NCBI RefSeq assembly: GCF_041107455.1
Contig: NZ_JBGBPY010000001.1
Span: 3,162,001-3,226,000, forward strand
DNA: 64,000 nucleotides
Direction of reading: 5' to 3'
Origin: Rhodanobacter humi
GTDB lineage: Bacteria > Pseudomonadota > Gammaproteobacteria > Xanthomonadales > Rhodanobacteraceae
In this document: piece after piece, positions 51,794 to 60,873 of the stretch
How positions within the stretch are numbered: position 1 is the stretch's first letter
Layout: each line of letters opens with the position of its first letter
Translations under genes and position numbers: made by a program
The notes under the pieces: generated by a model
Told to the model about the DNA's origin: nothing
The model's database searches: none
The model's input: the letters and a program-made list of their open reading frames with translations, nothing else

Positions 51794-52972
51794 GTGAAAA
51801 CGGATGTACTGATCGTCGGCGCCGGCGCCGCGGGCCTGATGTGCGCGATCGCCGCGGGCCGGCGCGGGCGTCGCGTGCTGGTGGTCGACCACGCGAACAA
51901 GCCGGGCAAGAAGATCCTGATGTCCGGCGGCGGGCGCTGCAATTTCACCAATCTCGGCGTTACGCCGGCAAATTACCTCAGCGCGAATCCGCACTTCGCC
52001 AAGTCCGCACTGGCGCGCTACACGCCGTGGGATTTCATCGCATTGGTGGAAAAGCACGGCATCGCGTACCACGAGAAGGAACTGGGCCAGCTGTTCTGCG
52101 ACGAGTCCTCGAAGCAGATCGTGCGCCTGCTGCTGGACGAATGCGCCGCGGTGGGCGTGCGCGTCGAGACCGGTTGCGGCGTCGAGCGCGTGCGCAAGAC
52201 GGACGAGGGTTTCAGCGTGCTCACTGCGCACGGCGAGGTGCACGCCGAGTCGCTGGTGGTGGCCAGCGGCGGCTTGTCGATCCCCAGCATGGGCGCCAGC
52301 GGTTTCGGCTACGAGCTGGCGCGCCAGTTCGGCCATGCGGTGCTGCCTGTGCGCGCCGCGCTGGTGCCGCTGACCCTGAGCGGCAAGCACCAGGAGCATT
52401 ACGCCGACCTCGCCGGCGTGGCCCTGCCGCTGGCCGAGGCGCGGGTGGGCAAGCGCGCATTCCGCGCGGGCCTCTTGTTCACCCATCGCGGCCTGAGCGG
52501 CCCGGCGATCCTGCAGATTTCCTCGTACTGGCAGCCGGGCGACGAGCTGCGCCTCGATCTCGCACCGGACGCGGAACTGGGCGACTGGCTGCTGGCGCAA
52601 CGCGCCGCGCGTCCGGCGGCCGAGCTGAAGAACGTGCTGGCCGACGCGCTGCCGAAGCGTCTCGCACAGCGCCTGTGCGAGTTGTGGTTTGAAAGTCGCC
52701 CCATGCGCCAGTACCGCGACGCCGAGTTGCATGAGATCGGTCGGCAACTGCACGACTGGCCGATCATCGCCAGCGGCACCGAGGGTTACCGCACCGCCGA
52801 GGTGACCCTGGGCGGTGTGGACACCGACGGGCTCTCGTCCAGCACGATGCAATCGAAACTCGTGCCCGGCCTGTACTTCATCGGCGAGGTGGTCGACGTC
52901 ACCGGCTGGCTGGGCGGCTACAACTTCCAGTGGGCCTGGGCGTCGGGCCACGCGGCGGGCGAGGTAGCCTGA
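51794..52972 (+). CDS. HI0933-like NAD(P)/FAD-dependent oxidoreductase
   Basis: 392 residues from GTG 51794 with AGGTGA upstream. N-terminal dinucleotide fold DVLIVGAGAAGLMCAIAAG, then NKPGKKILMSGGGRCNFTN. The C-terminal GGVDTDGLSSSTMQSKLVPG and GYNFQWAWASGHAAG are diagnostic of the HI0933/YhiN family. These flavoproteins have unclear substrates; some gut-bacterial members (BaiN) act in bile-acid reduction. A REP begins 4 bp after the stop. Confidence 0.9.
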   Translation: MKTDVLIVGAGAAGLMCAIAAGRRGRRVLVVDHANKPGKKILMSGGGRCNFTNLGVTPANYLSANPHFAKSALARYTPWDFIALVEKHGIAYHEKELGQLFCDESSKQIVRLLLDECAAVGVRVETGCGVERVRKTDEGFSVLTAHGEVHAESLVVASGGLSIPSMGASGFGYELARQFGHAVLPVRAALVPLTLSGKHQEHYADLAGVALPLAEARVGKRAFRAGLLFTHRGLSGPAILQISSYWQPGDELRLDLAPDAELGDWLLAQRAARPAAELKNVLADALPKRLAQRLCELWFESRPMRQYRDAELHEIGRQLHDWPIIASGTEGYRTAEVTLGGVDTDGLSSSTMQSKLVPGLYFIGEVVDVTGWLGGYNFQWAWASGHAAGEVA

Positions 52973-52976
52973 GCCC

Positions 52977-53051
52977 GTAGGCGCACCCTGTGCGCGATTG
53001 CTTTGTGTTTCGATCAAGGCAAAAGCAATCGCGCACAGGGTGCGCTCCTAC
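52977..53051. repeat. GTAG-bounded REP element (GCGCACCCTGTGCGC type)
   Basis: 75-bp palindrome. The left arm GTAGGCGCACCCTGTGCGCG has lost two bases relative to other copies; the right arm is intact to CTAC (53048-53051). It lies between the convergent flavoprotein and yaiI genes. Confidence 0.85.
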
Positions 53052-53080
53052 ACATGGGCCTTGCAGGCGGGAATAGCGCG

Positions 53081-53536
53081 TCAGCGTTTCCGCTGCGCCA
53101 GCCACCGGTCAAGCTGGTTCGCAAAGGCTTGTTTGTCGCGCGCATGGAACGCGGCGTGGCCGCCGGTGTCGACGCCGGCGCCGCGCAGCTCGTCCATGAA
53201 ATTGCGCATGGAGAGGCGCTGGGCGATGGTGTCGGGGGTGTGCAGTTCACCGCGCGGATCCAGCGCCAGCGCGCCCTTCTCGATGACCAGCGCAGCCAGC
53301 GGAATGTCCTGGGTCACCACCAGGTCGCCGACGGCGACGCGGCGCACGATCTCGTGGTCGGCCACGTCGAAGCCGCCGGGCACCTGCACGGCGCGCACAT
53401 GGCGCGAGGGCGGGGTGCGCAGGTACTGGTTCGCGACCAAGGTCACGCTGACCTGCTCGCGTTCGGCGGCGCGGAACAGGATCTCCTTGATCGCCACCGG
53501 ACAGGCGTCGGCGTCGACCAGGATCTGCGCGCTCAC
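53081..53536 (-). CDS. YaiI/YqxD family DUF188 protein
   Basis: 151 residues from a GTG at 53536 that overlaps the phzF stop (GTGA). [47 protein letters not shown] and the C-terminal [18 protein letters not shown] are standard for DUF188, a PIN/NYN-like fold with conserved aspartates. Probably a nuclease or RNA-binding protein; no defined role. Confidence 0.9.
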   Translation of the reverse strand: MSAQILVDADACPVAIKEILFRAAEREQVSVTLVANQYLRTPPSRHVRAVQVPGGFDVADHEIVRRVAVGDLVVTQDIPLAALVIEKGALALDPRGELHTPDTIAQRLSMRNFMDELRGAGVDTGGHAAFHARDKQAFANQLDRWLAQRKR

Positions 53537-54414
53537 GCCGCGTTCCAGTCCAGCGCGCCGTCGATGATGGTGTGGCTGCGGCCGCCGATCCACACCGTGC
53601 CATCCACAATGTGGGCGACGAGCTGGGCGTCGTGGCCGATCTCGCGGCCCTGGCTCACCACGTAGCCGCCGGCCAGTGGGCCGTGCGGTTCAGCCTGCGC
53701 GACGTACGCGGCGATCAGGCCGTTGGCGGCGCCGGAGGCTGGGTCCTCGATGATGCCCACGCCGGCAGGGAAGGCGCGCACCACCAACTGGTAGTCGGGG
53801 TGTGCGCTGCGTGCGAACGCGCACAGACCCATGCTGTCGCTGGCGTGGGCCAGTGCGCCGATCGCGCTGTGGTCGGGTTGCCAGGCGCGCAGCGCGGCTT
53901 CGCTCTCCACCTCGGCCAGCCACCAGCGGCGCCCGCCGTCGACCAGGGCGGGCGGCAGCGTGCCGGCGCCGATGCCGGCCAGCGCGGCGGCGAGCAGCGG
54001 GTGCGCGTCGCGGCCGGTGCGCAGCACGCGTTCGCCGGGCGATTTCAGCAGCAGACGGCGCTGCGGGCCCGTACCCTCCACCCGGATCGGCAAGACGCCG
54101 GCGCCGCATTCCTGCCACAGCAAGCCGTCGACGTGCTGCGCCAGTCCGCATGCCAGCGCGGCGTGCGCGCTGCCCACGCTGGGATGGCCGGCGAACGGGA
54201 TTTCCTTGTGCGGGGTGAAGATGCGCACGCGGTAGCTGGCGTCGCTGGTGGCGGGCGGCAGCAGGAACGTGGTTTCGACCAGGTCGGTCCAGCGTGCGAA
54301 ACGCTGCATCGCCTCGCCGCTCCAGTGCTCCGCGCCGATCACCACGCCGAGGTGGTTGCCGCCGCCGTGAGTGGCGGCAAAGACGTCCAAATGCAGGTAG
54401 CGCAAAGCGGGCAT
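53533..54414 (-). CDS. PhzF family isomerase/epimerase-like protein
   Basis: 293 residues. [20 protein letters not shown] opens the fold, with catalytic Glu47 in [11 protein letters not shown], then [20 protein letters not shown] and the second-half [18 protein letters not shown]. The two-lobed diaminopimelate-epimerase-like fold is complete. True PhzF acts in phenazine synthesis; no phenazine genes are here, so the substrate is unknown. First gene of a two-gene unit with yaiI. Confidence 0.9.
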   Translation of the reverse strand: MPALRYLHLDVFAATHGGGNHLGVVIGAEHWSGEAMQRFARWTDLVETTFLLPPATSDASYRVRIFTPHKEIPFAGHPSVGSAHAALACGLAQHVDGLLWQECGAGVLPIRVEGTGPQRRLLLKSPGERVLRTGRDAHPLLAAALAGIGAGTLPPALVDGGRRWWLAEVESEAALRAWQPDHSAIGALAHASDSMGLCAFARSAHPDYQLVVRAFPAGVGIIEDPASGAANGLIAAYVAQAEPHGPLAGGYVVSQGREIGHDAQLVAHIVDGTVWIGGRSHTIIDGALDWNAA

Positions 54415-54537
54415 GACGGCGGGATTCGTGGGGGAGCGCGCATGATAGCCGCGTTGGCCCGGGGTGGCGCGGATTCGACAAGCGGCCATGCTGCCGCCAA
54501 GATGCCGCCACCTCATCGCCCGGGCGCGGAAACGTTC

Positions 54538-55143
54538 ATGCCGATCACCCTCATCATCCTCGCGGTCACCTGCATCGTCTCGTTCATCGCGTTCAGCAAC
54601 AGCCGGCTGATGAACGACCTGATCCTGTGGCCGCCGGCGATCAGCCGCCATCGCGAGTACCACCGGCTGGTGACCTACGGCCTGGTGCACGCGGATTTCG
54701 GCCACCTGCTGTTCAACATGATCACGCTGTTCTTCTTCGGGCGCGTGATGGAGGGCTTCTACGCCAGCCAGCTGGGTACGTTCGGCTTCGCGCTGTTCTA
54801 CCTCGGCGCGCTGGTGGTCTCGATCCTGCCCACCTATCTCAAGAACCGCAGCAACCCGAACTACCGCAGCCTGGGCGCCTCGGGTGCGGTGTCGGCGGTG
54901 CTGTTCGGCTACATCCTGCTGGCGCCGTGGTCGCGCATCATCGTGTTCGTGATACCGATGCCGGCGATCGTCTACGCCGTGCTGTACACCGGTTACTCGA
55001 TCTACATGGACCGGCGCGGGCAGGACAATATCAACCACAGCGCACACCTGTGGGGCGCGGCCTACGGCGTGCTGTTCACCGTGCTGGTGAACCCGCGGGT
55101 GCTGCCGCATTTCCTGGATGCGCTGCTGCAGCCGCGATTCTGA
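54538..55143 (+). CDS. Rhomboid family intramembrane serine protease
   Basis: 201 residues and six membrane helices. HADFGHLLFNMITLFFFGRV gives the HxxxN oxyanion motif, SLGASGAVSAVLFG the catalytic Ser (GxSG as GASG) and NINHSAHLWGAAYG the catalytic His. Active site intact. Cleaves transmembrane helices within the inner membrane; natural substrate unknown. Confidence 0.92.
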   Translation: MPITLIILAVTCIVSFIAFSNSRLMNDLILWPPAISRHREYHRLVTYGLVHADFGHLLFNMITLFFFGRVMEGFYASQLGTFGFALFYLGALVVSILPTYLKNRSNPNYRSLGASGAVSAVLFGYILLAPWSRIIVFVIPMPAIVYAVLYTGYSIYMDRRGQDNINHSAHLWGAAYGVLFTVLVNPRVLPHFLDALLQPRF

Positions 55144-55224
55144 CTGCGCGCCGGCGGCGGCATCAGCGCCGGTTCAAGCGGGCGGGCGCAAGCTGGCGCC
55201 ATCGTCTCCGATGGAGGCTGTGCC

Positions 55225-55593
55225 ATGAAACGCCTGCTCAGCGGTTTCGTCCTCGTCGCGCTCGCCGCGCTGCTGTCGGGTTGCTACTACGATCCGGGCT
55301 ACAGCTACGTGCGGGCCAGCCCGTATGCCGGTCCGGCCTATTACGGCAACGGCGTGGTCTACGGAGACGGCTACTACGTGGCGCCGGGGTGGTATGGGTA
55401 CGGGTATGACGGCTGGTACGGCTGCTGCTATGCACCGGGCGTGACGATCGGCGGCGTGTGGTACGGCGGCCGGGGGTATCGCCACTATCGCGGCGGCAAC
55501 TGGCATGGCAGCGGCGGTGGCCATTGGCACGGTGGCGGCGGCAACCATGGCCGCTGGAGCGGCCATGGCAGTGGCGGCGACCATCATCACTGA
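55225..55593 (+). CDS. Gly/Tyr/His-rich lipoprotein
   Basis: 122 residues. Signal peptide with lipobox LLSGC (Cys20). The mature chain is dominated by Tyr/Gly (YYDPGYSYVRASPYAGPAYY) with a CC pair, turning into His/Gly repeats (HGSGGGHWHGGGGNHGRWSG) and ending HHH. Similar in style to the protein at 38251. Probably an outer-membrane-attached protein; metal binding by the His tail is a guess. Confidence 0.7.
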   Translation: MKRLLSGFVLVALAALLSGCYYDPGYSYVRASPYAGPAYYGNGVVYGDGYYVAPGWYGYGYDGWYGCCYAPGVTIGGVWYGGRGYRHYRGGNWHGSGGGHWHGGGGNHGRWSGHGSGGDHHH

Positions 55594-55629
55594 GTCCCGT
55601 CCCGCCGGCCGCTGCGGCATCATGGCGGC

Positions 55630-56703
55630 ATGATCCGGCTGCCGGCGACGCTTCATCGCGACTTGCCCAGGCTCATCGCGTTCGCGGCGATGAGCTGGGT
55701 TCTGTGCGCCTGCGGCAGCATCCGCTACTACGCGCAGGCAGCGCACGGGCAGGGCGAACTGGTGTTCAAGCGGCAACCCGTGCGCAAGCTGCTCAAGGAC
55801 CCGGCCACCGACCCGAAACTCGCCGCGCGGCTGTCGCTGGCGCTGGCCGCGCGCGAGTTCGCCAGCCGCCACCTCGACCTGCCCGACAACCGCAGCTACA
55901 CCAGCTACGTGGACCTGCACCGGCCTTACGTGGTGTGGAACGTGTTCGCCACGCCGCGCTACTCGGTGGAGGCGATCCGGCACTGCTTCCCGATTGCCGG
56001 CTGCGTGGCCTACCGCGGCTGGTTCGGCGAGGCCGCCGCCGAGGCCGATGCGGCTCGCATGCGGCGTCGCGGCGACGACGTGTGGGTGGGTGGCGTGCCG
56101 GCGTATTCCACGCTGGGCTGGTTCGCCGATCCCATCCTCAGCAGCATGTTGCGCTGGGACGACGACGAGCTGGCCGGCACGATCTTCCACGAGCTGGCGC
56201 ACCAGCTGATCTACGCCAAGGGCGACACCGCGTTCAACGAGTCCTTCGCCACGTTCGTGCAGACCGAGGGTTTGCGCGAATGGCGCGCCGCGCGCGAGCT
56301 GCCGGCGGACGACGGCCACGCGCAGGCGATGGCCGACGGTTTCACGAAGCTGGTGCTGGACCTGCGCGAGCGTCTGAAGACGCTGTACACCAGCGGCGTG
56401 GACGCGGAGGTGATGGCGGCGGGCAAGCAGCGCGAAATCGCCGCGTTCCGTGCGCGTTACACCGCGTGGCGCGATGCACACTGGCCAGGCGATCACCGCT
56501 ACGACGCCTGGGTGGAGAAGCCCATCAACAACGCGCGCCTGCTGCCGTTCGGCCTGTACGACCAGTGGACGCCGGCGTTCGCCGCCATCTTCCGCGAAAG
56601 CGGCGCGCAATGGCCGGCGTTCTACGCACGAGTGCGAGCACTGGCGCGCGAGCCCAAGGCGAGGCGCGATGCCACGTTGCAGGTTTTATCGCCGCCACCG
56701 TAG
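55630..56703 (+). CDS. Putative zinc aminopeptidase (COG4324/PF10023)
   Basis: 357 residues. N-terminal lipoprotein-like signal (MSWVLCACGSIRYYAQAAHG). VGGVPAYSTLGWFADPILSS and TIFHELAHQLIYAKGDTAFN, then ESFATFVQTEG, give HExxH plus a downstream glutamate, as in the Aminopep family. Exported, function unproven. The stop codon TAG (56701-56703) is the TAG of a REP element's GTAG border. Confidence 0.83.
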   Translation: MIRLPATLHRDLPRLIAFAAMSWVLCACGSIRYYAQAAHGQGELVFKRQPVRKLLKDPATDPKLAARLSLALAAREFASRHLDLPDNRSYTSYVDLHRPYVVWNVFATPRYSVEAIRHCFPIAGCVAYRGWFGEAAAEADAARMRRRGDDVWVGGVPAYSTLGWFADPILSSMLRWDDDELAGTIFHELAHQLIYAKGDTAFNESFATFVQTEGLREWRAARELPADDGHAQAMADGFTKLVLDLRERLKTLYTSGVDAEVMAAGKQREIAAFRARYTAWRDAHWPGDHRYDAWVEKPINNARLLPFGLYDQWTPAFAAIFRESGAQWPAFYARVRALAREPKARRDATLQVLSPPP

Positions 56704-56755
56704 GAGCGGCTTCAGCCGCGACCGGCTGGGGAATCGCGGCTGAAGCCGCTCCTAC
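56700..56755. repeat. GTAG-bounded REP element (GGCTTCAGCC type)
   Basis: 56-bp palindrome GTAGGAGCGGCTTCAGCCGC...TCGCGGCTGAAGCCGCTCCTAC with a short ccggctggggaa loop. The left border supplies the stop of the aminopeptidase gene. Eight bases beyond the right border, a second CCTACG contains the stop of the convergent cytochrome gene. The same borders but another core than the GCGCACCC copies. Confidence 0.85.
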
Positions 56756-56762
56756 GCCGTTC

Positions 56763-57575
56763 CTACGGCGGCGATGTCTTGCGCTTCGCCATGTAGCGCA
56801 GGTAGGCCAGCACCGCGTCGAGGTCGGCGTCGGACATTTCCTTCGTCGTGGGGAAGCCCTGCATCTTGGCCTCGGGCCAGCGGTGCAACGTCTGCGGGTT
56901 GCGGATGAAGCCGCGCAGCAGGTCGGGGCGCAGGTATTCGGTGGGGTTCCAGGGGAGGTTGAGATCCGGCCCCAGCCGGGCGTCGCCCGCGCCATTCATG
57001 GTGTGGCAGGCGAAACAGGTGCGCTTGAACACCGCGTAGCCGCGCAGCACCTGCGCATCGGCGCGGGCCTCCGGCACGATGGCCGGGAAGCGCGCGTCGA
57101 CGTCCGGGATCGCGCGGATCGTGGCCAATTGGTAGGGCCATTCCTCCGTGCTGACGTGCGCGGCCTGCGGGTCGGTCCACACCAGGTAGAACGGGCCGGC
57201 ATGCTTGCCGTTGTCGGCGGACGCGGGCCACGGATGCGCGGAATCCTCCACCGCCAGCCAGGCCTCGGCGCCTTGGCGGTTGAGGATCACCGCGGCTGGA
57301 ATCTCGGCGGCGAAGCCGTCGGTGGCCACGAACTGCAGATGCTGGTCCGGGCGCAGGCCGGGCAGCAGCGCGCGCAGAGGCACGGCGCGGTAATGCATGG
57401 GGCGGCGGAACGCCACGTCGTCCGGGATCGTCACCGCGGTGGCATCGGCGCGGGCGAGCAGTTGCGCGGTGGTCCAGACCCTCGCGCCCTGGCCGAGGTC
57501 GATGCGCAATTCGGCCGCATGGGCGAGCAGCGGCAGGCACAGGCAGAGCAGGCAGCAGCGCAGCAGGATTTTCAT
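56763..57575 (-). CDS. Cytochrome c with N-terminal oxidoreductase-like domain
   Basis: 270 residues from ATG 57575 with a GGGGGA ribosome-binding site. Signal peptide ends LLAHAA. The middle part (DLGQGARVWTTAQLLARADA, YRAVPLRALLPGL) resembles molybdopterin-oxidoreductase-associated beta-domains. The C-terminal class I cytochrome c has one heme site CFACH, with Met ligand likely in AKMQGFPTTKEMSDADLDAV. Periplasmic electron carrier, partner unknown. Confidence 0.85.
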   Translation of the reverse strand: MKILLRCCLLCLCLPLLAHAAELRIDLGQGARVWTTAQLLARADATAVTIPDDVAFRRPMHYRAVPLRALLPGLRPDQHLQFVATDGFAAEIPAAVILNRQGAEAWLAVEDSAHPWPASADNGKHAGPFYLVWTDPQAAHVSTEEWPYQLATIRAIPDVDARFPAIVPEARADAQVLRGYAVFKRTCFACHTMNGAGDARLGPDLNLPWNPTEYLRPDLLRGFIRNPQTLHRWPEAKMQGFPTTKEMSDADLDAVLAYLRYMAKRKTSPP

Positions 57576-57682
57576 GACGGTCCCCCGGTGACGCGGCATT
57601 GTAATCGCGCACTGCCGTCCCCATATGTTGAAAATCCGTGGCGCGTGGCTGGCTGGAAACTGAATCATTTCGTGCGGGTTCC

Positions 57683-57709
57683 TTGAACTTTCGCCGCAGC
57701 GGCTACACT
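57683..57709 (+). promoter_or_regulatory. Candidate promoter of small RNA upstream of pncB
   Basis: TTGAAC (57683-57688) and TACACT (57704-57709) separated by 15 bp, slightly short of ideal. The predicted start is near 57716. The 346-bp gap 57576-57921 holds this promoter, the small RNA and a separate -10 GATAAT (57872-57877) for pncB. Confidence 0.45.
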
Positions 57710-57715
57710 AAGCAT

Positions 57716-57846
57716 CACGTATCGCCGTGAGGCGACAGGAGACGGGGCAGCACATCGCACCGTCGGGGGGTCGGCCCCTCTCTCCCCTCTTGACGCGCCG
57801 ACCTGACGAATCCCGGTAGCTACTCCCCTGGCTACCGGGATTTTTT
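57716..57846 (+). ncRNA. Probable C-rich small RNA or attenuated pncB leader
   Basis: Four stem-loops in a row: tcgcc-gtga-ggcga (57722-57735), gacgg...ccgtc (57741-57764), ggtcgg...ccgacc (57769-57803) with the loop cccctctctcccctc, and a 12-bp terminator stem whose loop is tactcccctg. C-rich loops followed by an intrinsic terminator are the build of Xanthomonas sX13-like small RNAs that bind G-rich ribosome-binding sites. There is no reading frame of note. A riboswitch or attenuator for pncB is the alternative. Confidence 0.6.
57809..57846 (+). terminator. Rho-independent terminator of small RNA
   Basis: AATCCCGGTAGC pairs perfectly with GCTACCGGGATT around a 10-nt loop and runs into TTTTTT. 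It lies 76 bp before the pncB start with no protein gene upstream on this strand. Confidence 0.93.
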
Positions 57847-57921
57847 ATGCCCGCGACTCGCCGTCGGCATGGATAATCGTCCACTTGGCGCCGCGTGCGC
57901 CGCTGCCGTGCAGGACGACGG

Positions 57922-59106
57922 ATGATCATCGAATCGCTGCTGGACACCGACCTCTACAAGTTCTCGATGATGCAGGTGGTGCTGCATCACTACCCGGCCG
58001 CGCAGGTCGAGTACCGCTTCAAGTGCCGCAATCCCGGCATCGACCTGGCGCCGCACATCGAGGAGATCCGGGCCGAGCTGGAGGCGTTGTGCACGTTGCG
58101 CTTCACCGAGGACGAGCTGGACTACGTCCGCCGGATGCGCTTCATCAAGAGCGACTTCGTGGACTTCCTCGGGCTGTTCCAGCTCAACGCGAAGTACGTG
58201 ACGATCGCGCCGACGGAGGCGGGCAACGGCGAGATCGAGATACTCATCCAGGGGCCGTGGCTGCACACCATCCTGTTCGAGGTGCCGCTGCTCGCGATCG
58301 TCAACGAGGTGTATTTCCGCAACACGCGGCCCGATCACGACCTCGCCGAAGGGCGGCGGCGGCTGCAGGCGAAGATCGCGCTGCTGCGCGACACGCCGGA
58401 CTACGAGCAGTGCCGCATCGCCGACTACGGCACGCGCCGGCGTTTCTCACGCACCTGGCACGAGGAGGTGCTGATCGCACTGCGCGACGGCCTCGGCAAG
58501 CAGCTCGCCGGCACCAGCAACGTCTGGTACGCGTGGAAGCTGGGCCTCACCCCGCTGGGCACGCTGGCGCACGAATACCTGCAGGCGCACCAGGCGCTGG
58601 GGCCGCGCCTGCGCGACTCGCAGGTGGCGGCGCTGGAGGCCTGGGCCAAGGAGTACCGCGGCGACCTCGGCATCGCGCTCTCCGACGTGTACGGCCTGGA
58701 GGCCTTCCTGCGCGACTTCGACATGTACTTCTGCAAGCTGTTCGACGGCGCGCGCCACGATTCCGGCGACCCGTTCGACTGGGGCGAGCGCATGCTGGCG
58801 CACTACCGTGCCAACCGCGTCGATCCGCGCAGCAAGGTGCTGGTGTTCAGCGACGGGCTGGATATCCCCAAGGTGATGCAGCTGTACGAACACTTCCGCG
58901 GCCGCTGCCTGCTGGCCTTCGGCGTGGGCACCAACCTCAGTAACGACACCGGCCCCGAGCCGCTCAACATCGTGATCAAGATGATCCGCTGCAACGGCCA
59001 GCCGGTGGCCAAGCTCAGCGATTCGCCGGGCAAGAACATGTGCGAGGACGCGGCCTATGTGACCTACCTGCGGCAGGTGTTCCAGATCCCCGCCACGCAG
59101 GGCTGA
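57922..59106 (+). CDS. pncB: Nicotinate phosphoribosyltransferase
   Basis: 394 residues. Salvages nicotinate to NaMN using PRPP and [23 protein letters not shown] opens the protein, with [35 protein letters not shown] (catalytic His region TLAHEY) and [17 protein letters not shown]. Length equals E. coli PncB. It has its own weak promoter downstream of the small-RNA terminator. Confidence 0.96.
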   Translation: MIIESLLDTDLYKFSMMQVVLHHYPAAQVEYRFKCRNPGIDLAPHIEEIRAELEALCTLRFTEDELDYVRRMRFIKSDFVDFLGLFQLNAKYVTIAPTEAGNGEIEILIQGPWLHTILFEVPLLAIVNEVYFRNTRPDHDLAEGRRRLQAKIALLRDTPDYEQCRIADYGTRRRFSRTWHEEVLIALRDGLGKQLAGTSNVWYAWKLGLTPLGTLAHEYLQAHQALGPRLRDSQVAALEAWAKEYRGDLGIALSDVYGLEAFLRDFDMYFCKLFDGARHDSGDPFDWGERMLAHYRANRVDPRSKVLVFSDGLDIPKVMQLYEHFRGRCLLAFGVGTNLSNDTGPEPLNIVIKMIRCNGQPVAKLSDSPGKNMCEDAAYVTYLRQVFQIPATQG

Positions 59107-59113
59107 CGATCGT

Positions 59114-60178
59114 TCAGCCGGCCTGCCGCGCGAGCGCCCAGGCCACGTGCTCGCGCACCACGGGCGAAGGGTGGTCGGCGCGGGCATGCAGCGCCGCGCA
59201 TACCGCCGCCGACTTCGGCGCGTTGCCCAGCGCCACCGCGATGTTGCGCAGCCAGCCTTCGTAGCCGGTGCGGCGTATCGCCATGCCTTCGGTGCGCTTG
59301 AGGAACTCGTCTTCGCTCCACGCGAACAGTTCCACCAGCTTCGCGCCGTCGAGGCGGTGGCGCGGCGCGAAATCCGGTTCCTCCGCTTCCTGCGCGAACT
59401 TGTTCCACGGACAGACCAGCTGGCAGTCGTCGCAGCCGAAGATGCGGTTGCCCATCGGCGCGCGCAGTTCCTCGGGAATCGATCCGCGCAGCTCGATCGT
59501 GAGGTAGGAGATGCAGCGGCGGGCATCGAGCTTGTACGGCGCCAGGATCGCCTGGGTGGGGCAGATGTCGATGCAGCGGCGGCAGGAGCCGCAGTGCGCG
59601 CTGGCGGATTCGTCCACCGGCAGCGGCAGGTCGGTGTACAGCTCGCCGAGGAAGAAGTACGAGCCGGCGTGGCGGTTGATCAGCACGGTGTGCTTGCCGA
59701 TCCAGCCCAGTCCGGCGTTGCGCGCCAGCGCCTTTTCCAGCACCGGTGCGGAATCCACGTAGGCGCGGTAGCCGAAATCGCCCACCACGCCGTGGATGCG
59801 CTCGGCCAGCTTCTGCAGGCGGTTGCGCATCAGCTTGTGGTAGTCGCGGCCCAGCGCGTAGCGCGATACGTAGCCGGCCTCGCCGTCGCGGATCACCTCC
59901 CAGGCGTTGCGTGTGCCGGGCGGCACATAGTCCATGCGCACCGAGATCACCCGTTGCGTGCCCGGTTCCAGTTCGGCCGGGCGCGCGCGCTTGGCGCCAT
60001 GGCGCGCCATGTAGTCCATCTCGCCGTGGTAGCCAGCCGCGAGGTAGGCTTCCAGGTGCCGTTCGTCCTCGCCCAGCGCCACACCGCTGATGCCGGCATC
60101 GGCGAAGCCCAGCTCACGGGCCCACTGCTTGATGTCGCGGGCGAGGGCGGCGTAGTCGATGGTGGTGCTGGCGGACAT
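59114..60178 (-). CDS. queG: Epoxyqueuosine reductase QueG
   Basis: 354 residues. Cobalamin-dependent last step of queuosine synthesis in tRNA wobble position 34. Two 4Fe-4S motifs: CGSCRRCIDICPTQAI and CDDCQLVCPW. LEKALARNAGLGWIGKHTVL is the typical catalytic region, and a HEAT-like C-terminal tail ends the protein. ATG 60178 is the natural start. In many gammaproteobacteria queG neighbours nnr; here they are separated by a 2.3-kb module. Confidence 0.95.
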   Translation of the reverse strand: MSASTTIDYAALARDIKQWARELGFADAGISGVALGEDERHLEAYLAAGYHGEMDYMARHGAKRARPAELEPGTQRVISVRMDYVPPGTRNAWEVIRDGEAGYVSRYALGRDYHKLMRNRLQKLAERIHGVVGDFGYRAYVDSAPVLEKALARNAGLGWIGKHTVLINRHAGSYFFLGELYTDLPLPVDESASAHCGSCRRCIDICPTQAILAPYKLDARRCISYLTIELRGSIPEELRAPMGNRIFGCDDCQLVCPWNKFAQEAEEPDFAPRHRLDGAKLVELFAWSEDEFLKRTEGMAIRRTGYEGWLRNIAVALGNAPKSAAVCAALHARADHPSPVVREHVAWALARQAG

Positions 60179-60320
60179 GCGGGCATTGTAGGCGGCGCGC
60201 GCCCGCGTCGCGGATGTGCGCCGCGAGGCATCGCGCCGCCGGGATGCGACGATATTGACCATCGAGGGGTGCGTGGTGCGTGCTACATTGCCGTATCGCA
60301 CCTTCCCGACGGTCGATTGC

Positions 60321-60698
60321 GTGTTGCGACACAAGACCAGGCGGCAACCCATCGCGTGGCTGGCATGGCTGGCCATGGCGCTTCTGGTCGTGGCGCCACT
60401 GGTATCGCGTGTCCTGCCCGCGCAAGCACCGATGACGCACACCATGGTGGGCGGGGATTGTGCGCATGGCACGGTGCACGCCGGCCATCCCTGCAGGCAC
60501 GCAGGCACGCAGGATCCGACGGATTGCTGCGGCTACTGCGTGTTGCTCGGACAGCAGTCGCTGCTGGCTGCGAGTCTCCTCCCTCATCTGCTGCCCGCGG
60601 CGCCGCGCGAAGCGGTGGCGGTCGCCTACCGGGTTCCATCGCCCGAACACCGGGGTCGCCTCTGGGCTCGCCCGCGCGGGCCTCCATACCGGGCCTGA
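60321..60698 (+). CDS. DUF2946-like Cys/His-rich membrane protein
   Basis: About 125 residues from GTG 60321; the start is uncertain. One N-terminal helix (AWLAWLAMALLVVAPLVSRV) is followed by a His/Cys-rich segment (GGDCAHGTVHAGHPCRHAGT) and DCCGYCVLLGQQSLLAA, the cysteine motif of DUF2946 proteins, which often sit in copper-responsive loci. -10 TACATT at 60284-60289. Likely inner membrane, possible copper handling. Confidence 0.65.
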   Translation: MLRHKTRRQPIAWLAWLAMALLVVAPLVSRVLPAQAPMTHTMVGGDCAHGTVHAGHPCRHAGTQDPTDCCGYCVLLGQQSLLAASLLPHLLPAAPREAVAVAYRVPSPEHRGRLWARPRGPPYRA

Positions 60699-60873
60699 GC
60701 CCCGGCCAACGCCTGCGCCGACCCGGCGCCGGGCCGATGCTTTCATTCCCATCCGCGAGTCGCGCACCGGCCCTCGCATGCCATCGCATGCGGCTGCGGC
60801 GTCGGGACACGCGATCACATCCTTGCCAGGCGAACCACGTTGGCGTTCGCCGCTCTTGCCAGATCACGCAGCC

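Noticed and set aside
53533-54414. PhzF-like gene as sign of phenazine biosynthesis
   Set aside because: No other phz genes nearby; PhzF-fold proteins are common housekeeping isomerase-like proteins of unknown substrate.
57716-57846. NAD-type or PreQ1-type riboswitch for pncB
   Set aside because: No conserved aptamer core known to me can be matched; the structure is better described by C-rich-loop small RNA plus terminator, though a novel cis-acting leader is not excluded.
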